64,000 nt of DNA from Rhizorhapis suberifaciens. GTDB taxonomy: Bacteria; Pseudomonadota; Alphaproteobacteria; Sphingomonadales; Sphingomonadaceae. The DNA lies in NCBI RefSeq assembly GCF_014200045.1, contig NZ_JACHOV010000008.1, positions 124,001 to 188,000 on the forward strand. Direction: 5' to 3'. This document shows, piece by piece, positions 54,810 to 63,770 of this stretch (positions are counted from its first letter, which is position 1; each line of letters opens with the position of its first letter). The notes below the pieces were generated by a model, which worked only from the letters and a program-made list of their open reading frames with translations, searched no databases and had not been told where the DNA came from. The translations under genes were made by a program, and so were the position numbers.

Positions 54810-55700
54810 TTATTGTGACCGCCACTTCAACAGGCCTGCCTTTTCATTCACCAGCTCGGTTAGCCAATCATTGAACAAGCTGACCCGCGCAAGATTGCGT
54901 ACGTCCTGATGAATGGCGATCCAGAAGGCGCGATGTAGGGTGAAATCCAGAAGCACCCGCTGCAACGCGCCATCCTGGCTACCGATGAAATCCGGCAGGA
55001 TAGCCAGCCCGGCACCCGCGTGGCAAAGCCGATGTTGCGCGTTGATGCTGGAACTGCGGAGGTGCGCCTCCAGTCCCGGAAGAAGTTCGGCCAAATAGTC
55101 TAGTTCCGGCGCGTAAAGCTGATCGGGAATATACCCGATGACGCGATGAGCGCTCAGTGCGTTGCGGTTCAGGACACCGCCGGTCTCTTCCAGATATTGG
55201 CGGGCGGCATACAGCCCCAGGGTATAGTCGGTCAGCTTTCGCGTCAGCAGTGGTCCCCTGCGCGGCCTGGCCAGCAAAATGGCGATATCCGTTTCCCGTT
55301 TGGACGGACTTAAAAAGCCGCTGCTCGCGGTGAGGTCAATGGTTATTGCCGGATGGCCGGTGGCAAAATGGTGCAGATGAGGGGCGACGACCCAGGTGCC
55401 AAAGCCTTCGGACACACTGATCCTCAAGACGCCCGACGCCTTCCCTTCTCCCGCACTCTCCTCTCCGATAGCGCTGGCACAGCGTTCCATCTCCTCCGCC
55501 CGGACCAGCAGTGATCGCCCCGCCGCCGTCAGCCTTTGCCCTTCCCGTGCCTGTTCGAACAGCACCTGGCCTAATTCCGCCTCAAGCCGCCTGATCCGAC
55601 GAGACACCGTCGTCGGATCAGCACGCAACAGGGGTGCGGCCCGTCCGATTTGTCCCGCTCGTGCGACGGACAGGAAAAAACGCAGATCATCCCAGTGCAT
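54810..55700 (-). CDS. LysR family transcriptional regulator
   Basis: A 296-residue activator-type regulator. The helix-turn-helix is in the first 60 residues (LRFFLSVARAGQIGRAAPLL through TVSRRIRRLEAELGQVLFEQ), and the effector domain spans about 90-290. It is divergent from mmsA, with 101 bp between the start codons, so it most likely controls the valine operon. The inducer cannot be told from sequence, although 3-hydroxyisobutyrate or another valine intermediate is a reasonable guess. Confidence 0.88.
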   Translation of the reverse strand: MHWDDLRFFLSVARAGQIGRAAPLLRADPTTVSRRIRRLEAELGQVLFEQAREGQRLTAAGRSLLVRAEEMERCASAIGEESAGEGKASGVLRISVSEGFGTWVVAPHLHHFATGHPAITIDLTASSGFLSPSKRETDIAILLARPRRGPLLTRKLTDYTLGLYAARQYLEETGGVLNRNALSAHRVIGYIPDQLYAPELDYLAELLPGLEAHLRSSSINAQHRLCHAGAGLAILPDFIGSQDGALQRVLLDFTLHRAFWIAIHQDVRNLARVSLFNDWLTELVNEKAGLLKWRSQ

Positions 55701-55801
55701 AGAGCTGCATTTTTGCAGCCATCTCCTGCAAAGTCAAACCTTTGCCCAGTCTTAAAACAGGACTATTCCGCAGCCAAACCGACATATCGAGGATATTTCC
55801 C

Positions 55802-57298
55802 ATGCGCATAGTCGAACATTTCATTGGCGGCGGCCCTTCAAGCGGAGGCAACCGCAAAAGCGACATCTTCAATCCAAATGACGGCAGCGTCCAAGCGCAG
55901 GTGACGCTGGGCACTAAGCTGGAACTCGACCGCGCAGTGGAGATCGCAAAGGGGGCTCAACCGGCATGGGCAGCCACGAATCCGCAACGGCGGGCCCGGG
56001 TGATGTTCAACTTCAAAGCGCTGGTCGAAAGCAACATGAACGATCTTGCTCATCTGCTCTCGTCAGAGCATGGCAAGGTCATTGCCGATGCCAAGGGCGA
56101 CATTCAGCGCGGCCTGGAGGTGATTGAATTTTGCTGTGGCATCCCGCATGTCCTGAAAGGTGAATATACCCAGGGCGCAGGGCCTGGCATCGATGTATAT
56201 TCCATGCGCCAGCCTTTGGGCATCGGCGCTGGCATCACGCCGTTCAACTTTCCCGGCATGATCCCGATGTGGATGTTCGGTGTCGCTGTTGCGTGCGGCA
56301 ACGCCTTCATCCTCAAACCCTCTGAGCGCGATCCCTCCCTTCCCATCCGTCTGGCCGAACTGTTCAAGGAAGCCGGTGGGCCTGATGGCATCCTTCAGGT
56401 TCTGCAGGGCGACAAGGAAATGGTGGATGCGATCCTCGACCATCCCGACATAAAGGCCGTCTCCTTCGTCGGCTCGTCGGACATTGCCCATTATGTCTAC
56501 AAGCGTGGCGTGGACGCCGGAAAGCGCGTGCAGGCGATGGGCGGCGCAAAGAATCACGGTATCGTTATGCCCGATGCCGATCTCGATCAGGTGGTGAACG
56601 ACCTATCTGGCGCGGCTTTCGGTTCGGCAGGTGAACGCTGCATGGCGCTTCCGGTGGTGACCCCGGTCGGAGAGAAGATTGCCAATAGTTTGCGCGAAAA
56701 GCTGATCCCCGCGATCGAGGGGCTGCGCGTAGGCGTGTCCACCGACCCCGAGGCGCATTATGGCCCGGTCGTCACCGCCGCGCACAAGGCGAAGATCGAA
56801 AGCTACATTCAAATGGGCGTTGAAGAAGGCGCCGAATTGGTCGTCGACGGCCGTGGTTTCAAGCTTCAGGGCCATGAGGAAGGCTTCTTCGTCGGCCCGA
56901 CGTTGTTCGACCATGTAAAGCCGACCATGCGAAGCTATCAGGAAGAAATCTTCGGTCCTGTACTGCAAATGGTGCGCGCGGACAGTTTTGAGGAAGCGCT
57001 GGCGCTCCCCAGCCAGCACCAATATGGCAATGGCGTCGCAATATTCACCCGCAACGGCCATGCGGCGCGCGAATTCGCCGCCCGCGTCGATGTGGGGATG
57101 GTTGGCATCAATGTTCCGATCCCTGTACCGGTAGCCTATCACAGCTTTGGCGGATGGAAACGTTCAGCCTTTGGCGACACCAACCAGCATGGCATGGAAG
57201 GCGTCAAGTTCTGGACCAAGATCAAGACCATAACCCAGCGCTGGCCCGACGGTTCCGTCACCGGCGAGAACGCGTTCGTCATTCCCACACTGAGCTGA
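55802..57298 (+). CDS. mmsA: CoA-acylating methylmalonate-semialdehyde dehydrogenase
   Basis: Oxidises methylmalonate semialdehyde with NAD+ and CoA to propionyl-CoA and CO2, the last step of valine breakdown. It is a 498-residue aldehyde dehydrogenase. The catalytic Cys is C280 in GSAGERCMALPVV, preceded by FVGSSDIAHYVYKRG. GAGITPFNFPGMIPMWMFGV is typical of MmsA. The ATG at 55802 aligns with the family start (MRIVEHFIGGG). First gene of the valine operon, which runs to mmsB. Confidence 0.94.
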   Translation: MRIVEHFIGGGPSSGGNRKSDIFNPNDGSVQAQVTLGTKLELDRAVEIAKGAQPAWAATNPQRRARVMFNFKALVESNMNDLAHLLSSEHGKVIADAKGDIQRGLEVIEFCCGIPHVLKGEYTQGAGPGIDVYSMRQPLGIGAGITPFNFPGMIPMWMFGVAVACGNAFILKPSERDPSLPIRLAELFKEAGGPDGILQVLQGDKEMVDAILDHPDIKAVSFVGSSDIAHYVYKRGVDAGKRVQAMGGAKNHGIVMPDADLDQVVNDLSGAAFGSAGERCMALPVVTPVGEKIANSLREKLIPAIEGLRVGVSTDPEAHYGPVVTAAHKAKIESYIQMGVEEGAELVVDGRGFKLQGHEEGFFVGPTLFDHVKPTMRSYQEEIFGPVLQMVRADSFEEALALPSQHQYGNGVAIFTRNGHAAREFAARVDVGMVGINVPIPVPVAYHSFGGWKRSAFGDTNQHGMEGVKFWTKIKTITQRWPDGSVTGENAFVIPTLS

Positions 57299-57310
57299 TA
57301 AGATTTGGAC

Positions 57311-58456
57311 ATGACGAGCCAGTTTGACCTTACCGACGACCAGCGCGCCATTCAGGATATGGCCCGCAAATTTACCGCCGAGGCCATCACTCCCTTCGCG
57401 GCCGAATGGGATGAGAAACATATTTTTCCCCGTGACACCATTCGCGCGGCGGCCGACCTTGGCTTCGGCGGCATTTATGTATCAACGGAGTCAGGCGGCA
57501 TTGGTTTGGGACGGCTCGAATCTGCGATAATCATGGAAGCCATGGCCTATGGCTGCCCCTCCACCAGCGCATTCATCTCCATCCATAATATGTGCGCTTG
57601 GATGATCGACCGCTTCGGTTCGCAGACGGTAAAGAGCAAATATCTTTCCTCGCTGATCCATATGGACAAGATGGCGAGCTATTGCCTGACCGAGGCGGGC
57701 GCAGGCTCCGATGCGGCCGGTCTCAAGACAAAAGCTGTCAAGGACGGCGCGGATTACATTGTAACGGGTTCGAAACAATTTATTTCGGGCGGAGGTCAGA
57801 ATGAAATTTACCTCGTCATGGTCCGAACAGGCGATGAAGGAGCAAAAGGCATAAGCTGCCTTGCCATTGAAAAAGACATGCCGGGGGTGAGTTTCGGCAT
57901 CCAGGAGAAGAAGCTTGGCTGGCATTCCCAGCCCACATCGCAGGTCAATTTCGATGGCGTCCGAGTTCCTGCCGAAAATCTGATCGGTCCTGAAGGCAAC
58001 GGCTTCAAGATCGCGATGATGGGTCTTGATGGCGGCCGCCTCAATATCGGCGCCTGCTCTCTGGGAGGCGCGCAGCGCTGCATCGACGAGGCTGTAAAAT
58101 ACACCAGGGATCGCAAGCAATTCGGACAGGCTATTGCGGATTTCCAGGCAACGCAGTTCACGCTGGCCGATATGGAAACGGAGTTACAAGCCGCCCGCAC
58201 GCTCCTGTACGCCGCTGCGGTCAAGGTTACCGAGAACGCGCCGGACAAGACCCGCTTTGCGGCCATGGCAAAGCGTTTTGCTACCGACACTGGCTCTTCA
58301 GTGGTGGATCGGGCATTACAGCTTCACGGCGGTTATGGATATCTGCAGGATTATCCGATTGAGCGTTTCTGGCGCGATCTGCGTGTCCACTCGATCCTCG
58401 AAGGGACTAATCAAGTCATGCGCATGATCATCGGCCGCGACATGTTGAGACAGTGA
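57311..58456 (+). CDS. Acyl-CoA dehydrogenase, probable isobutyryl-CoA dehydrogenase
   Basis: A 381-residue flavoprotein of the acyl-CoA dehydrogenase family. Visible motifs are YCLTEAGAGSDAAGLKTKAV and a final YGYLQDYPIERFWRDLRVHS, with the catalytic glutamate in ILEGTNQVMRMIIGRDML. Its place between mmsA and the hydroxyisobutyryl-CoA hydrolase suggests isobutyryl-CoA as substrate, forming methacrylyl-CoA. The ATG at 57311 is chosen; a TTG at 57305 adds only two residues. Substrate range could also include 2-methylbutyryl-CoA. Confidence 0.9.
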   Translation: MTSQFDLTDDQRAIQDMARKFTAEAITPFAAEWDEKHIFPRDTIRAAADLGFGGIYVSTESGGIGLGRLESAIIMEAMAYGCPSTSAFISIHNMCAWMIDRFGSQTVKSKYLSSLIHMDKMASYCLTEAGAGSDAAGLKTKAVKDGADYIVTGSKQFISGGGQNEIYLVMVRTGDEGAKGISCLAIEKDMPGVSFGIQEKKLGWHSQPTSQVNFDGVRVPAENLIGPEGNGFKIAMMGLDGGRLNIGACSLGGAQRCIDEAVKYTRDRKQFGQAIADFQATQFTLADMETELQAARTLLYAAAVKVTENAPDKTRFAAMAKRFATDTGSSVVDRALQLHGGYGYLQDYPIERFWRDLRVHSILEGTNQVMRMIIGRDMLRQ

Positions 58457-58507
58457 AGAGAACCAAATCCTGGAGACGGTTCCGATCGGTAGCTGGAGAA
58501 AAGCTGG

Positions 58508-59572
58508 GTGAGTGAAGAAGTCCTGATATCGGAAGAAAATGGCGTTGGCCGTATCCGCCTGAACCGTCCGAACGCTATTCACGCCCTTACCCCGGGCATG
58601 TGCGAAACGATCATCGGCGCGCTGCTCGACTGGCGCAAGGATGACCATATCAGCGCTGTCATGATCGACCACGCCGAAGGTCGCGGTTTTTGCGCGGGCG
58701 GTGACATTGCTCTTATTGCCCGCAGTGCAAAAACCGACTGCGTGGAGGCCGAGCAGTTCTTCTTCACCGAATATCGGATGAACCACCTGCTGTTCGTCTA
58801 TGAAAAGCCCGTCGTTGCATTCATCGATGGCATCACCATGGGCGGCGGAGTGGGTGTTTCATTACCCTGTCGCTATCGCGTTGCCACGGAGCGGACGGTT
58901 TTTGCCATGCCGGAAACAGGCATTGGTCTGTTTCCCGACGTCGGCGGCGGCTGGTTCCTGCCACGGCTTCCCGGCCGGGTGGGCGTATATCTGGCAGTCA
59001 CAGGTGAGCGCATCAATGGATCGGATTGCAGAACCATAGGCATTGCCACCCAATATGCCCCCGCAGATCGCCTCGACGATATCAAAACAAGCATCATCGC
59101 CAGCCCGTCACGCATTGATGCCATTCTCGACGAAGCGGATGAAGCGCCACCACCTTCAAAGCTGGAGTCTCAGCGCGCATATATAGACCATCTGTTCGCT
59201 TCCGACCGCTATGAAGACATATTGACCGCCTTGAATCTCGATGGGTCAGAATGGGCGCAAGAGCAATTGTCCGTTCTGGCGACGAAATCGCCGCAGACAA
59301 TCAAGGTCGCCTTGCGTCAGCTTGCGCAAGGGGCCAGGCTTACGAACTTCGCCGATAATATGCGGATGGAATACCGCCTCGCCTGTCATATCATTCGTCG
59401 CCCGGATTTCGTGGAGGGAGTGCGGGCCGTCATCTTTGAAAAGGACAACGCGCCCAAATGGGAGCCGGCAACGCCTGAAGCTGTTACGCCTGAACTTCTC
59501 GACTCGCTCTTCGCCCCGCCTCCGGTGGGGAAGGAGTGGACTCCCCTACCCCAATTGGAGCATGATCGATGA
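58508..59572 (+). CDS. 3-hydroxyisobutyryl-CoA hydrolase
   Basis: A 354-residue member of the crotonase superfamily, hydrolysing 3-hydroxyisobutyryl-CoA to 3-hydroxyisobutyrate. It has [19 protein letters not shown] for the oxyanion hole, [19 protein letters not shown], and the catalytic acidic residue in [20 protein letters not shown]; the last phrase is characteristic of this hydrolase. The length exceeds ordinary enoyl-CoA hydratases, as expected. GTG start at 58508. The stop overlaps the next start by 4 bp. Confidence 0.91.
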   Translation: MSEEVLISEENGVGRIRLNRPNAIHALTPGMCETIIGALLDWRKDDHISAVMIDHAEGRGFCAGGDIALIARSAKTDCVEAEQFFFTEYRMNHLLFVYEKPVVAFIDGITMGGGVGVSLPCRYRVATERTVFAMPETGIGLFPDVGGGWFLPRLPGRVGVYLAVTGERINGSDCRTIGIATQYAPADRLDDIKTSIIASPSRIDAILDEADEAPPPSKLESQRAYIDHLFASDRYEDILTALNLDGSEWAQEQLSVLATKSPQTIKVALRQLAQGARLTNFADNMRMEYRLACHIIRRPDFVEGVRAVIFEKDNAPKWEPATPEAVTPELLDSLFAPPPVGKEWTPLPQLEHDR

Positions 59573-60345
59573 CTTATGAAACCATTCTAGTGGAGCACCG
59601 CGGCGCGGTGACGCTCATTACACTCAACCGCCCTCAAGCATTGAACGCTCTCAACGCGCAGGTGCTGGCCGACCTCATCGATGCCTTCGCCAAATATGAT
59701 GCAGATCCCTCACAACGCTGCGCCGTCTTGACTGGCAGTGAAAAGGCCTTTGCCGCGGGCGCCGATATCAAGGAGATGTCGGATAAGCCTGCCGCCGAGT
59801 TTTTCCTGGAGGATTTCTTTTCTGAATGGACCAGCAAGGTCACCGCCACGCGCAAGCCCTGGATTGCCGCAGTTGCCGGCTTTGCTCTTGGTGGAGGGTG
59901 CGAACTGGCGATGATGGCCGACTTCATCCTCGCCGCCGATACCGCTAAATTCGGGCAGCCAGAGATCAAGCTAGGCGTGGCCCCAGGAATGGGTGGATCG
60001 CAGCGCCTCACCCGCGCCGTTGGCAAAGCGAAGGCAATGGAGATGTGTCTCACGGGCCGCATGATGGGTGCGGAAGAAGCCGAGCGTTCTGGCTTGGTCG
60101 CCCGCATCGTCCCTGCGGCAGAGCTTGTGGATGACGCCATTAAGACCGCCGCAGCAATCGCCGCGATGCCGCCCATGGCTGCAATGATCAACAAGGAGAT
60201 GGTGAACATCGCCTTCGAAACGGGCCTTAATCAAGGCCTGTTCACTGAGCGGCGCCTTTTCCAGATCCTTACGGCCACGGAGGACAAGAAAGAGGGCATG
60301 GCCGCTTTCGTTGAAAAGCGTTCCGGCGTTTGGAAAGGGCGCTGA
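59569..60345 (+). CDS. Enoyl-CoA hydratase
   Basis: A 258-residue crotonase-type hydratase, probably hydrating methacrylyl-CoA to 3-hydroxyisobutyryl-CoA in this operon. The two catalytic glutamates lie in [15 protein letters not shown] and [20 protein letters not shown], both intact. The oxyanion hole residues are in [13 protein letters not shown]. It overlaps the hydrolase gene by 4 bp (ATGA) and is followed by mmsB after about 95 bp. Other short-chain enoyl-CoAs may also be used. Confidence 0.93.
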   Translation: MTYETILVEHRGAVTLITLNRPQALNALNAQVLADLIDAFAKYDADPSQRCAVLTGSEKAFAAGADIKEMSDKPAAEFFLEDFFSEWTSKVTATRKPWIAAVAGFALGGGCELAMMADFILAADTAKFGQPEIKLGVAPGMGGSQRLTRAVGKAKAMEMCLTGRMMGAEEAERSGLVARIVPAAELVDDAIKTAAAIAAMPPMAAMINKEMVNIAFETGLNQGLFTERRLFQILTATEDKKEGMAAFVEKRSGVWKGR

Positions 60346-60440
60346 TTCACATCTGATGGTGCGAAGCGAAGTTCCGTTTCCGGCGCCTGGACACCATCGA
60401 TAAACGTTAAATTAAGCTCAATGCCTGAGAGGATTTAACG

Positions 60441-61322
60441 ATGACCAAGATCGCCTTCATAGGTCTGGGCAACATGGGCGGCGGCATGGCCGCAAATCTG
60501 GTAAGCGCAGGCCATGACGTCGTTGCTTTTGACCTTAGCGAAGCGGCCCTGGCCAAGGCGGAAAAAGCCGGCTGTCTTCGCGCGGCTTCTGCCAGCGCGG
60601 CGGCCAAGGAAGCTGACGCGGTTGTCACGATGCTCCCGGCCGGCAAACATGTGGATATGGTGTATAATGGCGAGGTGTTCGACGTTGCTTCGCCCGGCAC
60701 CCTGTTTCTGGACTGCTCCACCATCGACGTGGTGACAGCGCGCAAGGTCACGGCCGCGGCAACCGAAAAAGGCTTCGAAATGGTGGATGCTCCCGTGTCC
60801 GGTGACATCGCCGCTGCGGCATCAGGCAGCTTGACCTTCATGGTGGGCGGCTCGGCGGGCGCCTTCAAGCGGGCAAAACCGATCCTTTCCGCGATGGGTA
60901 AGGCGGTCATTCATGCGGGAGATGCCGGCAACGGCCAGGCAGCGAAGATTTGCAACAACATGCTGCTCGGCGCGACCATGATAGCGACCTGCGAAGCCTT
61001 TGCCATGGCGCAAAAGCTTGGTCTCGATCCGCAGACTTTCTACGATATATCCAGTGTGTCATCCGGGCAGAGCTGGTCCATGACAAGCTACTGTCCGCTC
61101 CCCGGCGTGGGACCACAGAGCCCCGCGGACAATAATTATCAGGGGGGCTTTGCGGTTGCACTGATGCTGAAAGACCTGAAGCTCGCTACGCAGGCCGCGC
61201 ACGCGGTCGATGCCAGCGTTCCCATGGGCAGCGCCGCCGAGGCGCTATATCAGATGCTGGCCTCCTCCGGGGAGGGTGGCCGCGATTTCTCTGCCATTAT
61301 CGAAATGCTACGCGGAAGGTAA
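60441..61322 (+). CDS. mmsB: 3-hydroxyisobutyrate dehydrogenase
   Basis: Oxidises 3-hydroxyisobutyrate to methylmalonate semialdehyde with NAD+, 293 residues. It shows KIAFIGLGNMGGGMAANLVS for the cofactor, VDAPVSGDIAAAASGSLTFM, and the catalytic lysine in AAKICNNMLLGATMI (about 170). Its product is the substrate of mmsA, five genes earlier. A bidirectional terminator lies between it and the convergent EF-hand gene. Confidence 0.94.
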   Translation: MTKIAFIGLGNMGGGMAANLVSAGHDVVAFDLSEAALAKAEKAGCLRAASASAAAKEADAVVTMLPAGKHVDMVYNGEVFDVASPGTLFLDCSTIDVVTARKVTAAATEKGFEMVDAPVSGDIAAAASGSLTFMVGGSAGAFKRAKPILSAMGKAVIHAGDAGNGQAAKICNNMLLGATMIATCEAFAMAQKLGLDPQTFYDISSVSSGQSWSMTSYCPLPGVGPQSPADNNYQGGFAVALMLKDLKLATQAAHAVDASVPMGSAAEALYQMLASSGEGGRDFSAIIEMLRGR

Positions 61323-61368
61323 GTCGCCATTGGGCCTCGCGCAACAGTGACTTTCTCCGTCGAAAAAA

Positions 61369-61390
61369 CGGCTCGGAAATTTCCGAGCCG
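61369..61390. terminator. Perfect palindromic terminator
   Basis: CGGCTCGGAAA directly followed by TTTCCGAGCCG forms a perfect stem. On the minus strand it is followed by TTTTTT, so it is a rho-independent terminator for the EF-hand gene and may also end mmsB transcription. Confidence 0.85.
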
Positions 61391-61416
61391 CCTATTCATG
61401 ACAATTTAGAAGGCCT

Positions 61417-61800
61417 TCATCCGCCCAGATAGGTGACAAGTTCCGTCTTGCTGACAGCCTTGCTCTTGTCCTGATCTGCCATGGCGAAGGCTGCGCCTGC
61501 CCAAGCGGCTATCTCCTGATCACCAAGCGCCTGCCCGGTGGTTGCGGCTTCCGCTTTCTTGAGCGTCGTCATCCAGGTGGAGAATTCTCCTTTACTCAGG
61601 TCACCGCTCTTATCGCTGTCATAGGTCGGGAACTCGCTATTGACAACGGCCGCCACATCGACCGTGGTAGCTGACTGAGCCTGCTCCGGAGTTGCTGTTG
61701 CACCCTGCTGAGGGGCAGCTTCACTCCCTGGAGCCGTGTCCTGCGCTAGTGCAGGACTAGCCAACAAGAGGGCTGAGGAACAAAGAAGGTAACGTAGCAT
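61417..61800 (-). CDS. Exported EF-hand protein
   Basis: A 127-residue protein with a signal peptide (MLRYLLCSSALLLASPALAQ, cleaved after residue 20) and a Gln/Ala/Thr-rich linker. The first EF-hand loop, residues 61-72 (DSDKSGDLSKGE), is complete. The second, residues 109-120 (DQDKSKAVSKTE), has Lys at the usual Gly position and looks weak. It should be a small periplasmic Ca2+-binding protein. A start at 61812 would add four residues before the signal peptide. The function is unknown. Confidence 0.85.
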   Translation of the reverse strand: MLRYLLCSSALLLASPALAQDTAPGSEAAPQQGATATPEQAQSATTVDVAAVVNSEFPTYDSDKSGDLSKGEFSTWMTTLKKAEAATTGQALGDQEIAAWAGAAFAMADQDKSKAVSKTELVTYLGG

Positions 61801-62055
61801 GTGCTTCTCCAATTTTGCGCGACCCTAGGGACATCGGACGTGGACGCGGTTAACATATGCGTTATCGCCGCTTCCGTTCCGACAAATGAGAAAAGGGTCG
61901 CGCAAGCCGCCCCATGATGGAGCCGGGCTATCCCGCATTTGCGCCTTGCACGGGATAAGCCGTTCCGCCCCGCCCAGGCAAGTCGGGCGATTGCCCTCTT
62001 GCAGGAGGCCTGCTAGCGGACCCCATCCTTCAAAGCTGATATCAGGATTCGCCGC

Positions 62056-63372
62056 ATGGTCCCGCGTTATTCCCGTCCCGACATGGTTGCCATCTGGGAA
62101 CCGGAATCGAAGTTTCGCATCTGGTTCGAGATTGAGGCGCACGCCACCGATGCGCTTGCGGAACTGGGTGTGGTGCCAAAGGCCGCGGCCAAGGCGCTGT
62201 GGGACTGGTGGTCCACCAATCCCACGATCGACGTTGAAGCCATTGACGCCATCGAGGCGGTCACCAAGCACGACGTGATCGCATTCCTGACATGGGTCGC
62301 GGAAAATGTCGGCGATGAAGCCCGCTTCATGCACCAGGGCATGACCAGCTCAGACGTGCTCGACACCTGCCTGGCGGTCCAACTCGCCCGTGCGACGGAC
62401 ATTTTGCTCGTCGACATCGACAAGCTGCTGGAGGTGATCAAGCGCCGCGCCTTCGAACACAAGCTGACCCCCACGATCGGGCGCAGCCATGGCATTCATG
62501 CCGAACCGGTGACGTTTGGACTTAAAATGGCTGAGGCCTACGCCGAGTTCGCCCGCTGCCGCAGCCGTCTGGAGCAGGCCCGCGCCGAAGTTGCAACCTG
62601 TGCCATTTCGGGCGCCGTGGGCACATTCGCCAATATCGATCCGCAGGTTGAAATTCATGTGGCGGAGAAATTGAGCCTCGCCGTCGAGCCCGTATCGACC
62701 CAGGTCATACCCCGTGATCGCCACGCAATGTATTTCGCAACGCTGGGCGTCATCGCCTCATCGATCGAACGGCTGGCAGTGGAGGTCCGCCATCTCCAGC
62801 GTACCGAAGTTCTGGAAGCCGAGGAATATTTCTCGCCGGGACAAAAGGGCTCCAGCGCCATGCCGCACAAACGCAACCCGGTGCTGACGGAAAATCTGAC
62901 TGGCCTGGCGCGCATCGTCCGTGGCTATGCGAACCCGGCGATGGAGAATGTCGCTCTGTGGCATGAGCGCGACATTTCCCACAGCTCGGTCGAACGTTAT
63001 ATCGGACCTGACGCCACCATCACCCTGGACTTCGCGCTGGCACGACTGTCCGGCGTAATCGACAAGCTGCTCGTCTATCCCGCACGGATGCAGAAGAACC
63101 TCGACAAGATGGGCGGCCTCGTACATTCGCAGCGCGTACTTCTGGCCCTCACCCAGGCCGGCGTCAGTCGCGAGGATGCTTACCGTCTTGTTCAGCGCAA
63201 CGCCATGAAGGTGTGGGAATCCGACGGCGCGTTGTCACTCATGGATCTGCTAAAGGCTGATCCCGATGTCTCTGCCGCTTTAAGCACCGAAGAGATCGAG
63301 GAGAGGTTCAATCTCGATTATCATTTCAAGCATGTGGATACCATCTTCGACCGGGTTTTTGGCTCTCACTGA
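62056..63372 (+). CDS. purB: Adenylosuccinate lyase
   Basis: Cleaves adenylosuccinate to AMP and fumarate and SAICAR to AICAR in purine synthesis. The 438-residue protein has the fumarase/aspartase superfamily signature with the flexible loop PGQKGSSAMPHKRNPVLTEN (Ser about 265-266). Other typical parts are MVPRYSRPDMVAIWEPESKF, FMHQGMTSSDVLDTCLAVQL and TIGRSHGIHAEPVTFGLKMA. The 243-bp region before it shows nothing recognisable. purF lies much earlier in the window. Confidence 0.96.
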   Translation: MVPRYSRPDMVAIWEPESKFRIWFEIEAHATDALAELGVVPKAAAKALWDWWSTNPTIDVEAIDAIEAVTKHDVIAFLTWVAENVGDEARFMHQGMTSSDVLDTCLAVQLARATDILLVDIDKLLEVIKRRAFEHKLTPTIGRSHGIHAEPVTFGLKMAEAYAEFARCRSRLEQARAEVATCAISGAVGTFANIDPQVEIHVAEKLSLAVEPVSTQVIPRDRHAMYFATLGVIASSIERLAVEVRHLQRTEVLEAEEYFSPGQKGSSAMPHKRNPVLTENLTGLARIVRGYANPAMENVALWHERDISHSSVERYIGPDATITLDFALARLSGVIDKLLVYPARMQKNLDKMGGLVHSQRVLLALTQAGVSREDAYRLVQRNAMKVWESDGALSLMDLLKADPDVSAALSTEEIEERFNLDYHFKHVDTIFDRVFGSH

Positions 63373-63452
63373 GGATCGTTTCGCTGCACACTGGCATGCA
63401 GGTGCGAAATCGCATAAGTTCGGCGGAAAGCAGAACAGAAGTGAGGGCGTAC

Positions 63453-63770
63453 ATGCAGTTTTTCCGTACCGCATTTTGGGTGGCCCTAGCTGTCGTGATC
63501 GTGGTGTTTTCCGTTAGCAATTGGACGCCAGTGACGGTCAACCTGTGGGACGGGCTTCGCATGGACACCAAATTGCCGGTTCTGGTCATCGGCGCGTTCA
63601 TTCTGGGAAGTCTGCCGCTATGGATCTATTACCGCGCCATGCGCTGGCGTTTGCGCAGACGCTTGGACAGCGTCGAGCGGGCCTTGTCCGATAATCGCGC
63701 GATTTCCACGTCTTCGACCGTCTTATCACCATCTGGCACTTCCACTGCCGTACCCCCCGGTGCGATATGA
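63453..63770 (+). CDS. LapA-family small membrane protein
   Basis: A 105-residue protein with two membrane helices, at about residues 8-26 (FWVALAVVIVVFSVSNW) and 43-62 (LPVLVIGAFILGSLPLWIYY), then a basic segment (RAMRWRLRRRLDSVERAL) and a Ser/Thr tail. This is the lipopolysaccharide assembly protein A (LapA) domain layout. The stop overlaps the pyrF start by 4 bp (ATGA), the usual order in sphingomonads. The ATG at 63453 is chosen. Confidence 0.85.
   Translation: MQFFRTAFWVALAVVIVVFSVSNWTPVTVNLWDGLRMDTKLPVLVIGAFILGSLPLWIYYRAMRWRLRRRLDSVERALSDNRAISTSSTVLSPSGTSTAVPPGAI

Noticed and set aside
60346-60440. GATGGTG...CACCATC inverted repeat between the hydratase gene and mmsB
   Set aside because: The arms are 7 bp and far apart; this is likely chance in a GC-rich spacer.
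61813-62055. Possible small RNA or short gene in the gap before purB
   Set aside because: I could not find a convincing promoter, terminator or known RNA fold; the open frames are low-complexity and unlike proteins.
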